DNA of 7,935 nt from Candidatus Rokuibacteriota bacterium. GTDB taxonomy: Bacteria; Methylomirabilota; Methylomirabilia; Rokubacteriales; JACOUJ01. Positions 1 through 6,077 of this stretch are shown here, piece after piece (within the stretch, counting starts at the first letter, position 1; every line of letters starts with the position of its first letter). Below the pieces are notes generated by a model. That model saw nothing but the letters and a program-made list of their open reading frames with translations, did no database searches and was not told where the DNA came from. The stretch lies in NCBI GenBank assembly GCA_016177865.1, contig JACOUJ010000271.1:1-7935 (forward strand). Direction: 5' to 3'. Both the position numbers and the translations under genes were made by a program.

Positions 1-668
1 CCGATATTCCCTCGCTGGCCCAGGTTGAAGACGACGATGGGGAGCCGGTTATCCATGCACATGGTAATGGCCGTGGTGTCCATCACCTTGAGGCCTCGGT
101 TCAGGACTTCGATATAGGTCAGGCGGGGGAGATGTTGGGCAGTGGGCTCGATCATCGGGTCCGCTGAAAAGACCCCATCCACTTTGGTGGCTTTCAGGAT
201 TACTTCGGCCCCGATCTCGACGGCCCGGAGAGCCGCCGCTGTATCCGTGGTAAAGAAAGGGTTCCCCGTTCCCGCGGCGAAGATGACCACTCGTCCTTTC
301 TCGAGGTGGCGAATGGCCCGGCGGCGGATATACCGCTCTGCGACGGCCGGCATCTCGATGGCCGAGCAGACTCTGGTGATGAGACCGGCCTTCTCCAACG
401 CATCCTGGAGGGCCAAAGCATTGAGGACCGTGGCCAGCATGCCCATATAGTCCGCCGTCGCTCGGTCCATCCCCTCCGCTGCGGCCTGCAGCCCGCGGAA
501 GATGTTTCCCCCGCCGATGACGATCGCCATCTGGATTCCCAGGTCTTGCACCTCGCGGAGCTCTTCTGCGATCCGACTCAAAACCGGAGGATCGATTCCA
601 TACCCGATCTCACCGGCCAGGGCCTCCCCCGAGAGCTTGAGGAGCACCCGCTGGTAGAGGATCCCCAT
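1..668 (-). CDS. pyrH: UMP kinase (uridylate kinase) PyrH, C-terminus cut by the window edge
   Basis: Phosphorylates UMP to UDP with ATP in the cytoplasm, the committed step toward UTP and CTP. The reading frame is open from the ATG at 668 to the left edge and gives 222 residues of a family usually near 240, so only about the last 15-20 are missing. Bacterial UMP kinase (amino acid kinase fold) motifs appear in order: KLSGEALAG at residues 11-19, GGGNIFRG at 52-59, a MDRATADYMGMLATVLNALA helix from 67, AGTGNPFFTTDTAAALRA at 132-149, KATKVDGVFSADP at 159-171, and MDTTAI at 196-201. The ATG shares its A with the TAA stop of tsf (TAATG), which suggests translational coupling. Only a weak AGG lies 6 nt upstream (675-677), inside tsf. 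It follows rpsB-tsf, the common bacterial order. Identification is secure. Confidence 0.97.
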   Translation of the reverse strand, partial: MGILYQRVLLKLSGEALAGEIGYGIDPPVLSRIAEELREVQDLGIQMAIVIGGGNIFRGLQAAAEGMDRATADYMGMLATVLNALALQDALEKAGLITRVCSAIEMPAVAERYIRRRAIRHLEKGRVVIFAAGTGNPFFTTDTAAALRAVEIGAEVILKATKVDGVFSADPMIEPTAQHLPRLTYIEVLNRGLKVMDTTAITMCMDNRLPIVVFNLGQRGNI

Positions 669-1264
669 TATGCGCCTACCTGGAAGCGGGCGAATCTCCG
701 CACCACAATCCGCTCCCCCACCTTGGCGGAAAGCCGGATCACCAGGTCCTTGACCCTCGTCTTCCCGGAGGAATCACGAATGAAAGGCTGATCAAGCAGG
801 CACTGGATCTCGTAAAACTTCTCGATCTTTCCTTCCACGATCTTGTCGAGGACCTGCGGTGGTTTCTTTTGCCCCTCCATCTGCTGGCGGTAGATCTCCC
901 GTTCGCGCTCCACGACCTCGGCCGGCACCTCTTCACGGGAGACCCAGATCGGGCTGGCAGCGGCCACCTGCATCGCGAGGTCCTTGACCAACACTTGAAA
1001 ATCCTCGGTCCGGGCCACAAAGTCGGTCTCGCAATTCACCTCCAACAAGACTCCGATCTTTCCGCCTGCATGGATGTAAGAGGCAACGACTCCCTCCCGA
1101 GCCTCTCGGTGGGCCTTCTTTGCGACGTCCGCTAACCCCTTTTTGCGCAGGTGGTCAATAGCCCTTTCCATGTCGCCCTGCGCGGCCTCGAGCGCGGCCT
1201 TGCAATCCATCAAGCCGGCCCCGGTCTTCTCCCGCAACTCCCTCACCTGTTCCGCGGTGATCAT
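668..1264 (-). CDS. tsf: Elongation factor Ts, short form
   Basis: Guanine-nucleotide exchange factor that releases GDP from EF-Tu during translation. The 198-residue protein has the N-terminal UBA-like domain (about residues 1-55, with the KTGAGLMDCKAAL signature at 13-25) and the exchange motif TDFVAR at 80-85, whose Asp-Phe is inserted into EF-Tu in known structures. It ends with the RRFARF segment typical of the family. At under 200 residues it is far shorter than the 283-residue E. coli protein. It resembles the Thermus-type short EF-Ts, which has a single core subdomain and no coiled-coil dimerisation insert. The start is ATG at 1264, with GAGGAG at 1270-1275, 5 nt upstream. It lies 14 bp after rpsB, and its stop codon overlaps the pyrH start by one base. 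Confidence 0.97.
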   Translation of the reverse strand: MITAEQVRELREKTGAGLMDCKAALEAAQGDMERAIDHLRKKGLADVAKKAHREAREGVVASYIHAGGKIGVLLEVNCETDFVARTEDFQVLVKDLAMQVAAASPIWVSREEVPAEVVEREREIYRQQMEGQKKPPQVLDKIVEGKIEKFYEIQCLLDQPFIRDSSGKTRVKDLVIRLSAKVGERIVVRRFARFQVGA

Positions 1265-1278
1265 GCGCGCTCCTCACG

Positions 1279-2043
1279 CTAGGAACTTGCCTCGGCCGGC
1301 TCCATCCCTTCATCGGCAAGAGCCGCTTCGTCCGAATCCCCCTCCGCCTCGATCTTGATCACCACGCCCCGCCCCTCGATCACCGCGTCGGCAATACGAG
1401 AGGTTACGAGGCGGATCGCCCGGATGGCGTCGTCATTGCCCGGGATCGGGTAGGTAATCCCTGCCGGATCGCAATTGGTATCCAGGACCGCCACGATCGG
1501 GATCAGGAGCTTCAGGGCTTCGGCAATCGCGATTTTCTCCTTGCGCGTATCCACGACGAAGATGGCGTCGGGGAGATGATCCATGTCCTTGATCCCTTCC
1601 AGGGCTTTTTGCAGTTTCACACGCTCGCGCTCCAGACCGAGGACCTCCTTCTTGGGAAGTCGCTCGTATTCCCCCGTGTCCCGCATCTCGTCCAGTCGCT
1701 TGAGTCGGGCGATGGACTTCTGGATCGTCCGGAAGTTCGTCAAGGTTCCGCCCAGCCAGCGCTGGTTGACATAGAACATCGCGCAACGCCGAGCCTCCTC
1801 GGAGATGGCCTCAGCGGCCTGTTTTTTCGTACCGACAAAGAGGAGGATCCCTCCCCGGGCCGCGAGGTCTCTTACAAAGGCGTAGGCTTCCTGGAATTTC
1901 TTGAGGGTTTTCTGAAGGTCAATGATGTAAATGCCGTTGCGCTCCCCAAAGATGTACTTCTGCATCTTGGGGTTCCAGCGCTTGGTCTGGTGACCGAAGT
2001 GGACTCCGGCCTCCAGAAGCTCTTTCATCGTCACCGTGGACAT
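1279..2043 (-). CDS. rpsB: 30S ribosomal protein S2
   Basis: Small-subunit ribosomal protein that binds late in 30S assembly, on the back of the subunit near S1. The 254-residue protein has the S2 N-terminal signature (LLEAGVHFGHQTKRWNPKM, residues 9-27), GGILLFVGTKKQA at 64-76, VNQRWLGGTLTN at 92-103, LPDAIFVVDTRKE at 157-169, and the NCDPAGITYPIPGNDDA stretch from residue 190. It ends in an acidic tail from about 232, which is normal variable sequence for this family. The start is ATG at 2043, with a perfect AGGAGG at 2048-2053, 4 nt upstream; the next in-frame ATG (residue 6) would be too far from this site. It heads rpsB-tsf-pyrH and lies 75 bp after argJ. That gap can fold (see the leader entry). 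Confidence 0.98.
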   Translation of the reverse strand: MSTVTMKELLEAGVHFGHQTKRWNPKMQKYIFGERNGIYIIDLQKTLKKFQEAYAFVRDLAARGGILLFVGTKKQAAEAISEEARRCAMFYVNQRWLGGTLTNFRTIQKSIARLKRLDEMRDTGEYERLPKKEVLGLERERVKLQKALEGIKDMDHLPDAIFVVDTRKEKIAIAEALKLLIPIVAVLDTNCDPAGITYPIPGNDDAIRAIRLVTSRIADAVIEGRGVVIKIEAEGDSDEAALADEGMEPAEASS

Positions 2044-2062
2044 GCGCCCTCCTTCGGTTCTA

Positions 2063-2101
2063 CCTCCCCCTTCAACCCCTGTTGGGGCACCGAATGGGAG
2101 G
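2063..2101 (-). promoter_or_regulatory. Possible structured leader upstream of rpsB
   Basis: In the RNA read leftward between argJ and rpsB, CCTCCC (complement of 2101-2096) can pair with GGGAGG (complement of 2068-2063). Inside this, CCCC-AACA-GGGG (complement of 2087-2076) forms a small hairpin, with a flanking G-T pair possible. No T-run follows, so it does not look like an intrinsic terminator, and it ends about 20 nt before the rpsB start. In several bacteria rpsB-tsf is autoregulated by S2 through its leader, so an S2-responsive element is conceivable. The region is rich in C and G runs, so chance pairing is a real alternative. Confidence 0.3.
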
Positions 2102-2118
2102 GGGTGCGAAAGTGATGG

Positions 2119-3333
2119 TTAACTCGTGTACCGGGCATTGATCTTAATGTACTCCTCCGTGAGGTCCGAGGTCCAGATGTGCGCCTGACCCAACCCCAGG
2201 CCCACGTCTACCTGGATCAGCACTTCCTTGCCTGCGAGCGCTTCCTTGACTCGTTCCCAGCGAACCTTTTGCCTAAGCCGGCCCGCCTCGACGACCGGCT
2301 CGTCTCCGTAGGAGATGGCAACCTTGTCCTCCTGCATCTGGGCGCCGCTCGCCCCGAGGGCGGCGATAATCCGCCCCCAGTTTGGATCCTCTCCGGCCAA
2401 GGCTGTTTTGACAAGAAGCGACGTGGCAATAGCCCGGGCGGCGGTGAGGGCATCCCGGTGGCTTCGGGCCCCTGAGACCCGGACCTCCACCAGCTTGGTG
2501 GCCCCCTCGCCATCTTGGACAATCATCAAGGCGAGCCGCTGCGTGAGCGCCTCGAGCCCATGCTGGAAGGACTGAAGCCGCCGGTCGCCCTTCGCCAGCG
2601 GACGATTTTCAGCTAATCCATTGGCAAGAAGGAACACAGTATCGCTCGTGGAGCGATCCCCATCGATGATGATCCGATTGAACGACCGCTCGACGGCCCG
2701 TCGGAGCACCAGATCGAGGGCGTCGCGGGTCAGGGCGGCGTCCGTCGCCAAAAAGCAGAACATCGTCGCCATCTGGGGCGCGATCATGCCGGCCCCCTTG
2801 GCGACTCCGCCAAAGGTGACCGCCCGACCCTGGATCTCCACTTTGAGGGCGGCCTCTTTTCGCCGGGTATCGGTCGTCATGATCGCCTCAGCCGCGGCCC
2901 GCCCGCCTTGGGGAGAGAGGGCCTTGACGAGCTTAGGGACCCCCGCCCGAATCTTCTCAATTGGGAGCGGCTGGCCGATGATCCCGGTAGAGGCCACCAG
3001 CACGTGGGTAGGAGGGATCCGAAGAGATTGGGCGACGAGATCGGCCATCTCCCTGGCGTCCTTGACCCCCTGCTCGCCGGTCGCAACATTGGCGTTGCCG
3101 CTCGACGCGACGATGGCTTGGGCCACCCCGCCCTTAAGGTGCTCGCGGGAAACCTTGACTGGCGCGCCGACAATCCGATTCGTCGTAAAAACCCCCGTCG
3201 CCACCGCGGGTGTTGAGGAATAGATGAGGGCCAGGTCCTTTTTTCCGCTTACCTTGATCCCGCAGTGGAGGCCGGCCGCGAGGATCCCTGGAACCGCGGT
3301 GATCCCCCCCTCCAACCACTCCACTCCGACCAT
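2119..3333 (-). CDS. argJ: Glutamate N-acetyltransferase / amino-acid acetyltransferase ArgJ
   Basis: Transfers acetyl from N-acetylornithine to glutamate, recycling the acetyl group in the cyclic arginine pathway. Some members also use acetyl-CoA; sequence alone does not settle which type this is. With the ATG at 3333 the protein has 404 residues, normal for the family. Key marks are SGNAN at 78-82, the oxyanion-hole STGIIG with Thr116-Gly117, KGAGMIAP from 179, and the self-cleavage site MA-TMF between Ala189 and Thr190, where Thr becomes the N-terminal nucleophile of the beta chain. DPNWGRI lies toward the C-terminus, and the protein ends with YIKINARYTS. The start is uncertain. A GTG at 3342 would overlap the argC stop as GTGA, and another GTG at 3384 would overlap argC by 46 bp. 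None has a strong Shine-Dalgarno site. I chose the ATG just ahead of the conserved GGITA segment. Confidence 0.95.
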   Translation of the reverse strand: MVGVEWLEGGITAVPGILAAGLHCGIKVSGKKDLALIYSSTPAVATGVFTTNRIVGAPVKVSREHLKGGVAQAIVASSGNANVATGEQGVKDAREMADLVAQSLRIPPTHVLVASTGIIGQPLPIEKIRAGVPKLVKALSPQGGRAAAEAIMTTDTRRKEAALKVEIQGRAVTFGGVAKGAGMIAPQMATMFCFLATDAALTRDALDLVLRRAVERSFNRIIIDGDRSTSDTVFLLANGLAENRPLAKGDRRLQSFQHGLEALTQRLALMIVQDGEGATKLVEVRVSGARSHRDALTAARAIATSLLVKTALAGEDPNWGRIIAALGASGAQMQEDKVAISYGDEPVVEAGRLRQKVRWERVKEALAGKEVLIQVDVGLGLGQAHIWTSDLTEEYIKINARYTS

Positions 3334-3338
3334 CCCAC

Positions 3339-4379
3339 TCACGGATAGACGGGGGGGTTCTCGAGCCCGGTCCGCTCGTCCCACCCCAGCATGATGTTCA
3401 GGTTCTGGATTGCCTGGGCCGCGCCACCCTTGCCCAGGTTATCGATTGCCGAGATGACGATCACTCGCCCGACCCGACGGTCCACCGCCAAGCCGATGTC
3501 GCAGTAGTTAGAGGCCAAGACGGCTCGAACCTGGGGAAATTCCCCTCTCGGGAGAACTCGAATGAATGGCTCCCGGGCATAGAACTCTCGGAACTCCTCC
3601 AGTAGGGCTTCTGGCTCCGTGGGCCGGGCTACGGTGGCATAGGCCGTCGTGAGAAGTCCACGGTTGAGAGGGATGAGATGAGGCGTGAAGGCAAGTCGTA
3701 CCTCGCCTTCGGTGATCGCCGAAAGCTCTTGCTCCATCTCGGGCGTATGACGGTGGCTGGCTACGCCATAGGCCTGAAGGTTTTCATTGGCCTCCGTGAA
3801 GAGGTACCTGGCGTCGAGCGTGCGCCCTGCGCCTGTCACCCCTGACTTGGCATCCACGATGATTCCGTCCCGTGCCACCAACCCGCGAGACAGGAGCGGT
3901 GCGAGGGCCAGGATGGCCCCCGCGGGATAGCATCCCGGATTGGCCACGAGGGCGGTCGAGGCAATCTCCTTCCGATGAAGCTCGGGCAATCCGTAGACGG
4001 CGGCCGGCAGATGCGCGTGGTCTGTGTGAGGGGTTCGATACCACTCGCTGAAAACTGCCGGGTCCTTCAAGCGATAGTCGGCCGAGAGGTCAATGACCCG
4101 CTTCCCGGCTCGGAGGATCTCGGGCACCACGGTCATCGCGTGGGTATGAGGCAGAGCGAGAAAGATGAGATCAGCCGCTTTCGCCAGTCGAGCCGGATCC
4201 AATGGCTCGAGGGTCAGGGCCAGACAGCCCCGGAGGCTCGGAAGAAGGCGCTCCAGTTCTCCACCGGCGGAGCGTTCGGAGGTCACCGCCGTGATCTCCA
4301 CCTTGGGGTGACCGACAAGAAGGCGGAGCAGCTCCGCCCCCATGTACCCTGTTGCGCCCGCGACTGCGACCTTCAGCAT
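3339..4379 (-). CDS. argC: N-acetyl-gamma-glutamyl-phosphate reductase ArgC
   Basis: NADPH-dependent reduction of N-acetyl-glutamyl phosphate to N-acetylglutamate semialdehyde, the third step of arginine synthesis. The 346-residue length is standard. A Rossmann dinucleotide-binding loop (GATGYMGAELLRLL) is at residues 8-21. The catalytic cysteine is Cys150 in ANPGCYPAGA, and the catalytic histidine is most likely His211 in SHRHTPEME. SGVTGAGR at 179-186, NLGKGGAAQAIQN at 314-326 and the C-terminal NPPVYP are all family hallmarks. The start ATG at 4379 has GAGG at 4384-4387, 4 nt upstream. Its TGA stop lies 5 bp before the chosen argJ start, so the two genes surely share a transcript. A strong intrinsic terminator ends only about 25 nt before its start codon, so its transcription depends either on read-through or on a promoter I cannot identify. 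Confidence 0.97.
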   Translation of the reverse strand: MLKVAVAGATGYMGAELLRLLVGHPKVEITAVTSERSAGGELERLLPSLRGCLALTLEPLDPARLAKAADLIFLALPHTHAMTVVPEILRAGKRVIDLSADYRLKDPAVFSEWYRTPHTDHAHLPAAVYGLPELHRKEIASTALVANPGCYPAGAILALAPLLSRGLVARDGIIVDAKSGVTGAGRTLDARYLFTEANENLQAYGVASHRHTPEMEQELSAITEGEVRLAFTPHLIPLNRGLLTTAYATVARPTEPEALLEEFREFYAREPFIRVLPRGEFPQVRAVLASNYCDIGLAVDRRVGRVIVISAIDNLGKGGAAQAIQNLNIMLGWDERTGLENPPVYP

Positions 4380-4404
4380 GATGCCTCATCCCCCGCAGTG
4401 ACAC

Positions 4405-4434
4405 AAAAAGAGGGAAAGCCGGGGCCTTCCCTCT
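4405..4434 (-). terminator. Rho-independent terminator after rpsI
   Basis: Read leftward, the complement of 4434-4409 forms a hairpin: an 8-bp perfect stem (AGAGGGAA paired with TTCCCTCT), one A/C mismatch, then two more G-C pairs around a small GC-rich loop. It is directly followed by five T residues (complement of 4409-4405) and then GTGT. This is a textbook intrinsic terminator for transcription coming from rplM-rpsI, and it starts 19 bp after the rpsI stop. The opposite strand has no T-run after the hairpin, so it works in one direction only. Confidence 0.85.
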
Positions 4435-4452
4435 CCTGGAACCGATCCGGCC

Positions 4453-4848
4453 TTAGCGTTTGGAGAACTGGAAACGTTTGCGGGCCCCCGGCTGCCCGTA
4501 CTTCTTCCGTTCCTTCACTCGGGGGTCTCTCGTGAGGAGTCCGGCCCGCTTCAGCGCAACGCGGAGCTTCTCATCATAGTCGAGGAGAGCTCGGGCGATG
4601 CCGTGGCGCACAGCCCCGGCCTGCCCGGCGATCCCGCCCCCGGCCACAGCCACATAGACGTCAAATTGTCCCTGAGTCTGGGTCAGCTCGAGTGGCTGTT
4701 TGAGGATCAGTTGCAGGGTTTCGCGCGGAAAATACTCCTCGGCGCGCCGGTGATTGACCACCATCTCCCCCTGACCCGGTCTCAGCCAAACCCGAGCCAC
4801 CGATGTCTTCCGGCGGCCTGTTCCGTAATATGCAGTATCAGTGGTCAT
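4453..4848 (-). CDS. rpsI: 30S ribosomal protein S9
   Basis: Small-subunit head protein whose basic C-terminal tail reaches the P-site tRNA. The 131-residue length is typical. The GTGRRKTSVARV signature is at residues 9-20, and GGGIAGQAGAVRHGIARAL at 70-88. The basic tail runs LLTRDPRVKERKKYG and on to the invariant FSKR end. The ATG at 4848 overlaps the rplM TGA by 4 bp (ATGA), with GAGG at 4856-4859, 7 nt upstream inside rplM, which implies translational coupling. It is the second and last gene of rplM-rpsI before the terminator at 4434-4405. Confidence 0.98.
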   Translation of the reverse strand: MTTDTAYYGTGRRKTSVARVWLRPGQGEMVVNHRRAEEYFPRETLQLILKQPLELTQTQGQFDVYVAVAGGGIAGQAGAVRHGIARALLDYDEKLRVALKRAGLLTRDPRVKERKKYGQPGARKRFQFSKR

Positions 4849-5321
4849 GATTGGGCCTCAATCTTGATTCGGCCACCAGGGAGAACCTCAAGGGGTTCAG
4901 GGGCCTGGGACTGGTGGGGGTGGCTGGCCCCCCGGTAGACTTTGAGCTTGCGGAACATCGCGCGCCCCAGCCTGGTTTTCGGAAGCATCCCCGACACCGC
5001 CCATTCAATGACGCGCTCCGGGTGGGATTGGAGCATGCGGTCGGCGGTCACCTCGCGGAGGTTCCCGATGTATCCCGTGTGCCAACGGTAGAGCTTCTGT
5101 CTCGGCTTGGCCCCGGTGAGCTGAACGCGTTCTGCGTTAATCACGATGACGTGATCCCCGACATCTACATGGGGACTCCAGAACGGCTTGTGCTTCCCCC
5201 GAAGCACGGTGGCGACGGCGCTGGCCAGACGGCCCAGCACCTTCCCCTGGGCGTCCACGAGAAACCAACGCGGGGACACCTCCGCCTTCTTGGGGTGGGG
5301 CGTCCGCTGGGCAAGGACCAT
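4845..5321 (-). CDS. rplM: 50S ribosomal protein L13
   Basis: Early-assembly large-subunit protein that binds 23S rRNA. From the ATG at 5321 it has 158 residues, a little longer than the usual 142-150. The extra length lies mostly in a basic N-terminal lead before RWFLVDAQGKVLGRLAS (residues 18-34). Family marks are LRGKHKPFWSPHVDVGDHVIVINA (40-63), KLYRWHTGYIGNLRE (76-90), and the signature VSGMLPKTRLGRAMFRKLKVY (109-129) followed by GASHPHQSQAPEPL. The frame is open upstream to a TTG at 5345, but that codon lies before the Shine-Dalgarno site and is unlikely to be the start. The gene follows its own strong promoter, and its stop overlaps the rpsI start. Confidence 0.97.
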   Translation of the reverse strand: MVLAQRTPHPKKAEVSPRWFLVDAQGKVLGRLASAVATVLRGKHKPFWSPHVDVGDHVIVINAERVQLTGAKPRQKLYRWHTGYIGNLREVTADRMLQSHPERVIEWAVSGMLPKTRLGRAMFRKLKVYRGASHPHQSQAPEPLEVLPGGRIKIEAQS

Positions 5322-5333
5322 CTTCAGTCTTAT

Positions 5334-5339
5334 CCTCCT
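5334..5339 (-). promoter_or_regulatory. rplM Shine-Dalgarno site with long spacing
   Basis: A perfect AGGAGG (complement of 5339-5334) lies 12 nt before the ATG at 5321, longer than the usual 5-9 nt. An in-frame CTG at 5327 would sit at the ideal 6-nt distance, but CTG starts are rare. The site makes the TTG at 5345 unlikely as a start, because that codon lies upstream of the site. Confidence 0.7.
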
Positions 5340-5356
5340 TCGCAAATTAACAAAAT

Positions 5357-5383
5357 AGTAGCATATGTGATGCGGGTGCTACT
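5357..5383. repeat. Inverted repeat over the rplM promoter (possible operator)
   Basis: AGTAGCA at 5357-5363 and TGCTACT at 5377-5383 are perfect 7-bp inverted arms separated by 13 bp. One arm overlaps the -10 element and the other occupies the start of the spacer, touching the last base of the -35. Centre-to-centre spacing is 20 bp, about two helical turns, as expected for a dimeric DNA-binding protein on one face. No known operator consensus is recognised. Chance is possible, since only 14 bases are constrained. Confidence 0.45.
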
Positions 5384-5388
5384 GTCAA
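5360..5388 (-). promoter_or_regulatory. Sigma70-type promoter for rplM-rpsI
   Basis: On the minus strand a perfect -35 TTGACA (complement of 5388-5383) is followed by a 17-bp spacer and a -10 TATGCT (complement of 5365-5360; 4 of 6 consensus bases, including the key first T, second A and last T). The predicted transcription start is near 5353, giving a leader of about 30 nt before the rplM ATG. The region is noticeably more AT-rich than the genes around it. It lies in the longest gap of the window, ahead of a ribosomal protein operon, as expected for a highly expressed unit. Confidence 0.8.
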
Positions 5389-5400
5389 GGGAAAGGCGAA

Positions 5401-5416
5401 CCGGTTGAATAACCGG
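5401..5416 (-). terminator. Small hairpin just after nth, weak terminator candidate
   Basis: CCGGTT (5401-5406) and AACCGG (5411-5416) form a perfect 6-bp stem with a 4-nt loop, starting 5 bp after the nth stop. On the minus strand it is followed by TTCGCCTTTCCC, a poor T-tract. On the plus strand it is followed by ACTTTTT, a better one, but no plus-strand gene leads into it. It may reduce transcription from nth into the rplM promoter region, but the evidence is weak. Confidence 0.35.
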
Positions 5417-5421
5417 ACTTT

Positions 5422-6075
5422 TTACGAAGCCGGCGTCTTTTCGGGCCAGGGGCAAAGGGAGCGGATCGGGCAGTGCAGGCAGTCGGGACGACGGGCATAG
5501 CAGGTCGTCCGCCCGTGGGCCTGGAACAGGTGACAGCTCCGCGTCCAACTCGAACGGGGAAGAATCTGCCGGAGCTGCGCCTCCACCTCCTCAGGATTCA
5601 TGGATTTGGCCAGCCCGAGGCGCTGAGAGACGCGGAAAACGTGGGTGTCCACAGCGATGGCCTGCTGCCCGTAGGCGTTTCCAAGAACCACATTGGCGGT
5701 CTTTCGCCCGACCCCCGGGAGCTCGACCAGCTCCTCCAAGGTTTGCGGAACCTCCCCGCCCCGCTCCTGGAGCTTCCTGGCAGCCCCGATGATGCTCCGG
5801 GCTTTGGCCTTGTAGAAACCTGTGGAGTGAATCTCTTCTTCGAGGACGGCGGGGTCGGCTCCCGCGTAGTCCTTCGCGCTCCCGTACTTCTTAAAGAGGC
5901 TCGGGGTTACCTGGTTGACCCGCTCATCTGTGCACTGGGCGGCAAGGATCGTGGCGACCAAGAGTTCCAAGGGGGTGCTAAAGCGGAGCGCAATCGTGGC
6001 GCCCGGGTACGCCTGCTCAAGCCGGCCACGGATCTTTCTGGCCCGCGTCCGCTTGGCCGCCAGAGCCTCGGCCAC
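5422..6075 (-). CDS. nth: Endonuclease III (DNA glycosylase / AP lyase)
   Basis: Base-excision repair enzyme that removes oxidised pyrimidines and cuts at the resulting abasic site. The 217 residues match the usual 210-220. The helix-hairpin-helix LPGVGRKTANVV (119-130) carries the catalytic lysine Lys125, and the catalytic aspartate is Asp143 in VDTHVFRV. An early LVATILAAQCTDERVN segment (39-54) is also typical. The 4Fe-4S cluster loop is intact as C-x6-C-x2-C-x5-C with Cys192, Cys199, Cys202 and Cys208. The start is a GTG at 6075 with GAGG at 6081-6084, 5 nt upstream; this site lies at the end of the upstream membrane-protein gene. That gene ends 2 bp earlier, so the two are cotranscribed and probably coupled. 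A hairpin follows its stop. Confidence 0.96.
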   Translation of the reverse strand: MAEALAAKRTRARKIRGRLEQAYPGATIALRFSTPLELLVATILAAQCTDERVNQVTPSLFKKYGSAKDYAGADPAVLEEEIHSTGFYKAKARSIIGAARKLQERGGEVPQTLEELVELPGVGRKTANVVLGNAYGQQAIAVDTHVFRVSQRLGLAKSMNPEEVEAQLRQILPRSSWTRSCHLFQAHGRTTCYARRPDCLHCPIRSLCPWPEKTPAS

Positions 6076-6077
6076 GC

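Noticed and set aside
306..791. Plus-strand open frame (161 codons) opposite pyrH and tsf
   Set aside because: It is a shadow frame. The minus-strand pyrH reading frame is conserved throughout, although it lacks a stop in the window.
3975..4535. Plus-strand open frame (186 codons) across argC start, terminator and rpsI end
   Set aside because: It crosses the terminator hairpin and two conserved genes, and its translation has no domain features.
4851..5408. Plus-strand open frame (185 codons) opposite rplM
   Set aside because: It is antisense to a certain ribosomal protein gene, has no motif, and runs through the rplM promoter.
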